From: Thermococci archaeon
GTDB lineage: Archaea > Methanobacteriota_B > Thermococci > Thermococcales > Thermococcaceae
Length of the DNA stretch: 5,910 nt
NCBI GenBank assembly: GCA_003663695.1
Contig: QMUB01000089.1
Coordinates: 1-5,910, forward strand
Reading direction: 5' to 3'
Shown: piece by piece, positions 5,336-5,910 of the stretch
How the letters are laid out: each line of letters opens with the position of its first letter
Numbering within the stretch: the stretch's first letter is position 1
Made by a program: the position numbers and the translations under genes
Notes under the pieces: model-generated
The model's input: the letters and a program-made list of their open reading frames with translations, nothing else
What the model was told of the DNA's origin: nothing
The model's database searches: none

Positions 5336-5364
5336 ATTTTACTACATCCTTACTTTTTTGTCAA
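5336..5364 (-). promoter_or_regulatory. Leftward sigma70/sigmaA-type promoter for the virion operon
   Basis: On the minus strand the -35 is a perfect TTGACA (5364-5359). The spacer is exactly 17 bp, and the -10 is TAAAAT (5341-5336), five of six matches to consensus. The predicted start is near 5329. It is the only strong leftward promoter found ahead of the twelve-gene operon. The -35 lies one base from the first DnaA box (5366-5374), so DnaA bound to the array would sit against or over the upstream face of RNA polymerase. A near-consensus promoter implies high activity with the host housekeeping sigma unless repressed. Confidence 0.85.
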
Positions 5365-5365
5365 G

Positions 5366-5418
5366 TTATTCACAGCTTTTTCACAGGTTATTCACAGGTT
5401 ATTCACAGGTTATTCACA
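5366..5418 (+). repeat. Five tandem DnaA boxes at 11-bp pitch
   Basis: Nonamers at 5366, 5377, 5388, 5399 and 5410 read TTATTCACA, TTTTTCACA, TTATTCACA, TTATTCACA and TTATTCACA. All face the same way and fit the DnaA consensus TTWTNCACA. Starts are exactly 11 bp apart, about one helical turn, with GG or GC between them. This phasing would place DnaA monomers on one face of the helix for filament nucleation. Such evenly spaced repeats could also be called iterons of a Rep protein, but the match to DnaA boxes and the adjacent unwinding element favour DnaA. Confidence 0.88.
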
Positions 5419-5465
5419 GCAGGTAAACTTTTGATTTTCAAGAATTTAGCTTTAAATTCTCTTAG

Positions 5466-5545
5466 TTTTTCACAGGTCCTACTACTACTACTACTAATAT
5501 AAAAATCTAAAAAAAATAATAAACAAAATAAAAAAAAGTAATTAA
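5466..5545 (+). other. Basal unwinding element: DnaA box, GC block, DnaA-trios, AT-rich tract
   Basis: TTTTTCACA (5466-5474) is followed directly by GGTC (5475-5478), then CTA repeated six times (5479-5496), then 5497-5545 with three G/C in 49 bases. The lower strand therefore carries six TAG trios. This matches the basal unwinding system described at the Bacillus subtilis origin, where DnaA loads from a double-stranded box onto trios of one strand to open the duplex. The AT-rich tract is the expected melting site. Confidence 0.82.
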
Positions 5546-5581
5546 GGGGAGGGGTTAAAGAGGCGGACAAAAATTTTTTTC

Positions 5582-5610
5582 TTGACAAAACCTGTTAAAG
5601 ATGTTATATA
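5582..5610 (+). promoter_or_regulatory. Rightward sigma70/sigmaA-type promoter for the AbrB-like/ParB-like operon
   Basis: A perfect -35 TTGACA (5582-5587), a 17-bp spacer and a TATATA -10 (5605-5610) are present. A TG one base upstream of the -10 (5602-5603) makes it an extended -10 promoter. The predicted start is near 5617, giving a leader of about 18 nt. The spacer contains the 11-mer ACCTGTTAAAG shared with the leftward leader, and a related GTTAAAGA lies at 5554-5561. Binding there would block RNA polymerase, so autoregulation by the AbrB-like product is a reasonable inference. Confidence 0.82.
5590..5600 (+). promoter_or_regulatory. Candidate operator, ACCTGTTAAAG copy 2 (rightward promoter spacer)
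   Basis: Exact 11-bp copy of the site in the leftward leader (5257-5267, opposite strand). It lies between the -35 and -10 of the rightward promoter, an ideal position for repression. A partial copy, GTTAAAGA, lies 40 bp upstream at 5554-5561. The regulator is unknown; the AbrB-like protein encoded just downstream is the nearest candidate. Confidence 0.45.
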
Positions 5611-5634
5611 TATAGGTAGGAGCTGGTCTCTAAA

Positions 5635-5814
5635 ATGGAAATTGCAAAAGTTATTAAAGTAGGTCACAGCTGGGCAGTTTGTATAAAGCAAAAATACTGG
5701 CGTAATATTGGAGTAAAACTTGGTGACTGGGTAATAGTTAAAAATACTTCTCAAGGATTGGTTCTTAAAAGACTAAATTTAAAAGAAGATGAAAATCCAA
5801 AACGTAAAAATTGA
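5635..5814 (+). CDS. AbrB/MazE-family (SpoVT-AbrB domain) DNA-binding protein (59 aa)
   Basis: This short gene runs from ATG at 5635 to TGA at 5812-5814. The protein has the swapped-hairpin AbrB layout. Strand IAKVIKVGHSWAVCIKQ (residues 3-19) matches the K-V-K-G-S--V-IP core. Helix-like YWRNIGVKLGDWVIV (21-35) matches the L-GI--GD-V-V core, and a final strand GLVLKRL (41-47) precedes a charged tail. The usual Pro after the V-I strand is replaced by Lys (CIKQK), an unusual substitution. Such proteins are dimeric regulators or antitoxins. No MazF-like toxin follows; the next gene is ParB-like, so a transition-state or plasmid-control regulator is more likely. The ribosome site AGGAG (5618-5622) lies 12 nt upstream, rather far, on a very short leader. 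Confidence 0.85.
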   Translation: MEIAKVIKVGHSWAVCIKQKYWRNIGVKLGDWVIVKNTSQGLVLKRLNLKEDENPKRKN

Positions 5815-5910
5815 TGAAATAGAAATACCGGAAACACTTTTAAGAACACAAATTTCTGGAGAGGAACTTGTAGCACTTCAGGAATCTATAAAGCAGTTCG
5901 GGATCTTAGA
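5789..5910 (+). CDS. ParB-like N-terminal domain protein, partial
   Basis: The gene opens at ATG 5789 and continues past the right edge; about 40 residues are visible. KVKIDEIEIPETLLRTQISG followed by EELVALQESIKQFGIL matches the start of the ParB/sulfiredoxin-like domain: a short strand, an R-x(n) segment, then a helix with L--SI---G-L. An in-frame TAA at 5780-5782 rules out an earlier start. The start lies inside the AbrB-like gene (26-nt overlap, different frame) and has no clear ribosome site, so translation should be coupled. ParB proteins bind parS sites and aid segregation, and phage relatives also act as nucleases or regulators. Proximity to the origin suggests partition or replication control. 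Because the C-terminal part is missing, ParB versus other ParB-domain proteins cannot be decided. Confidence 0.83.
   Translation, partial: MKIQNVKIDEIEIPETLLRTQISGEELVALQESIKQFGIL

Larger units (their letters stand above)
5366..5545 (+). other. Replication origin, DnaA-dependent (oriC-like)
   Basis: The element combines, in order: a phased array of five DnaA boxes, a 47-bp spacer, a sixth box, a short GC block, six CTA triplets (DnaA-trios), and a 49-bp tract with only three G or C bases. These are the expected parts of a bacterial chromosomal origin in the correct order and polarity. The element lies between divergent promoters, next to a ParB-like gene, as in many replicon control regions. 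No replication initiator gene is visible within the window, so the host DnaA is the likely initiator. Confidence 0.82.

Noticed and set aside
5366..5418. Repeat array as a CRISPR
   Set aside because: Units are 9-11 bp with only 2-bp separators and no unique spacers. The units match DnaA boxes.
5403..5754. Minus-strand open frames across the origin and the AbrB-like gene
   Set aside because: They run through the DnaA boxes, trios and AT-rich tract, have low-complexity or Phe-rich translations and no ribosome sites, and conflict with well-supported features.
5635..5910. MazE/MazF-type toxin-antitoxin pair
   Set aside because: The gene after the AbrB-like protein starts with a ParB-type domain, not a MazF, VapC or PemK-type toxin.

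Overview
The window looks like part of the genome of a bacterial virus, or an integrated or plasmid-like form of one. It pairs a virion-protein operon with a DnaA-type replication origin and the start of a small control/partition operon. The DNA is AT-rich. Strong AGGAGG Shine-Dalgarno sites, sigma70/sigmaA-type promoters, TTATTCACA DnaA boxes and a CTA-repeat DnaA-trio point to a bacterial host. The Lys/Glu-rich, compact proteins would fit a Firmicute or a thermophile, but the host cannot be fixed from this sequence.

Left and centre (1-5234, all minus strand): twelve tightly packed genes read leftwards from a promoter at 5336-5364. In order of transcription they are: a 143-aa repeat-rich basic protein; a 368-aa candidate major capsid protein (double jelly-roll type favoured); a 95-aa beta-rich protein; a GT-A/GT2 glycosyltransferase; 129-, 101- and 219-aa beta-rich proteins of decoration, spike or fibre type; a 74-aa charged helical protein; a 59-aa two-helix membrane protein (holin candidate); a 154-aa putative structural protein; a roughly 124-aa unknown; and the first 15 codons of another gene. 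Most junctions are 4-nt ATGA overlaps or gaps under 20 nt, so this is one operon. No portal, terminase, tape-measure or tail-tube gene is visible, which fits a tailless icosahedral virus, although genes beyond the left edge are unseen.

Intergenic hub (5235-5634): this 400-bp stretch holds five DnaA boxes at an exact 11-bp pitch, a sixth box followed by GGTC and six CTA triplets, and a nearly G/C-free tract. Together these match the basal unwinding system of a bacterial chromosomal origin. Two divergent promoters flank it, and the leftward -35 element lies one base from the first DnaA box. An 11-bp sequence, ACCTGTTAAAG, occurs once in each divergent control region, reading in the direction of that transcript.

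Right (5635-5910, plus strand): a 59-aa AbrB/MazE-type DNA-binding protein overlaps by 26 nt the start of a ParB-like gene that runs off the window.

Working model (inference): host DnaA initiates replication at the virus-borne origin. The AbrB-like protein and/or DnaA set the balance between the rightward control/partition operon and the leftward virion operon. The virion operon builds a tailless, possibly glycosylated capsid and may carry a lysis pore protein.
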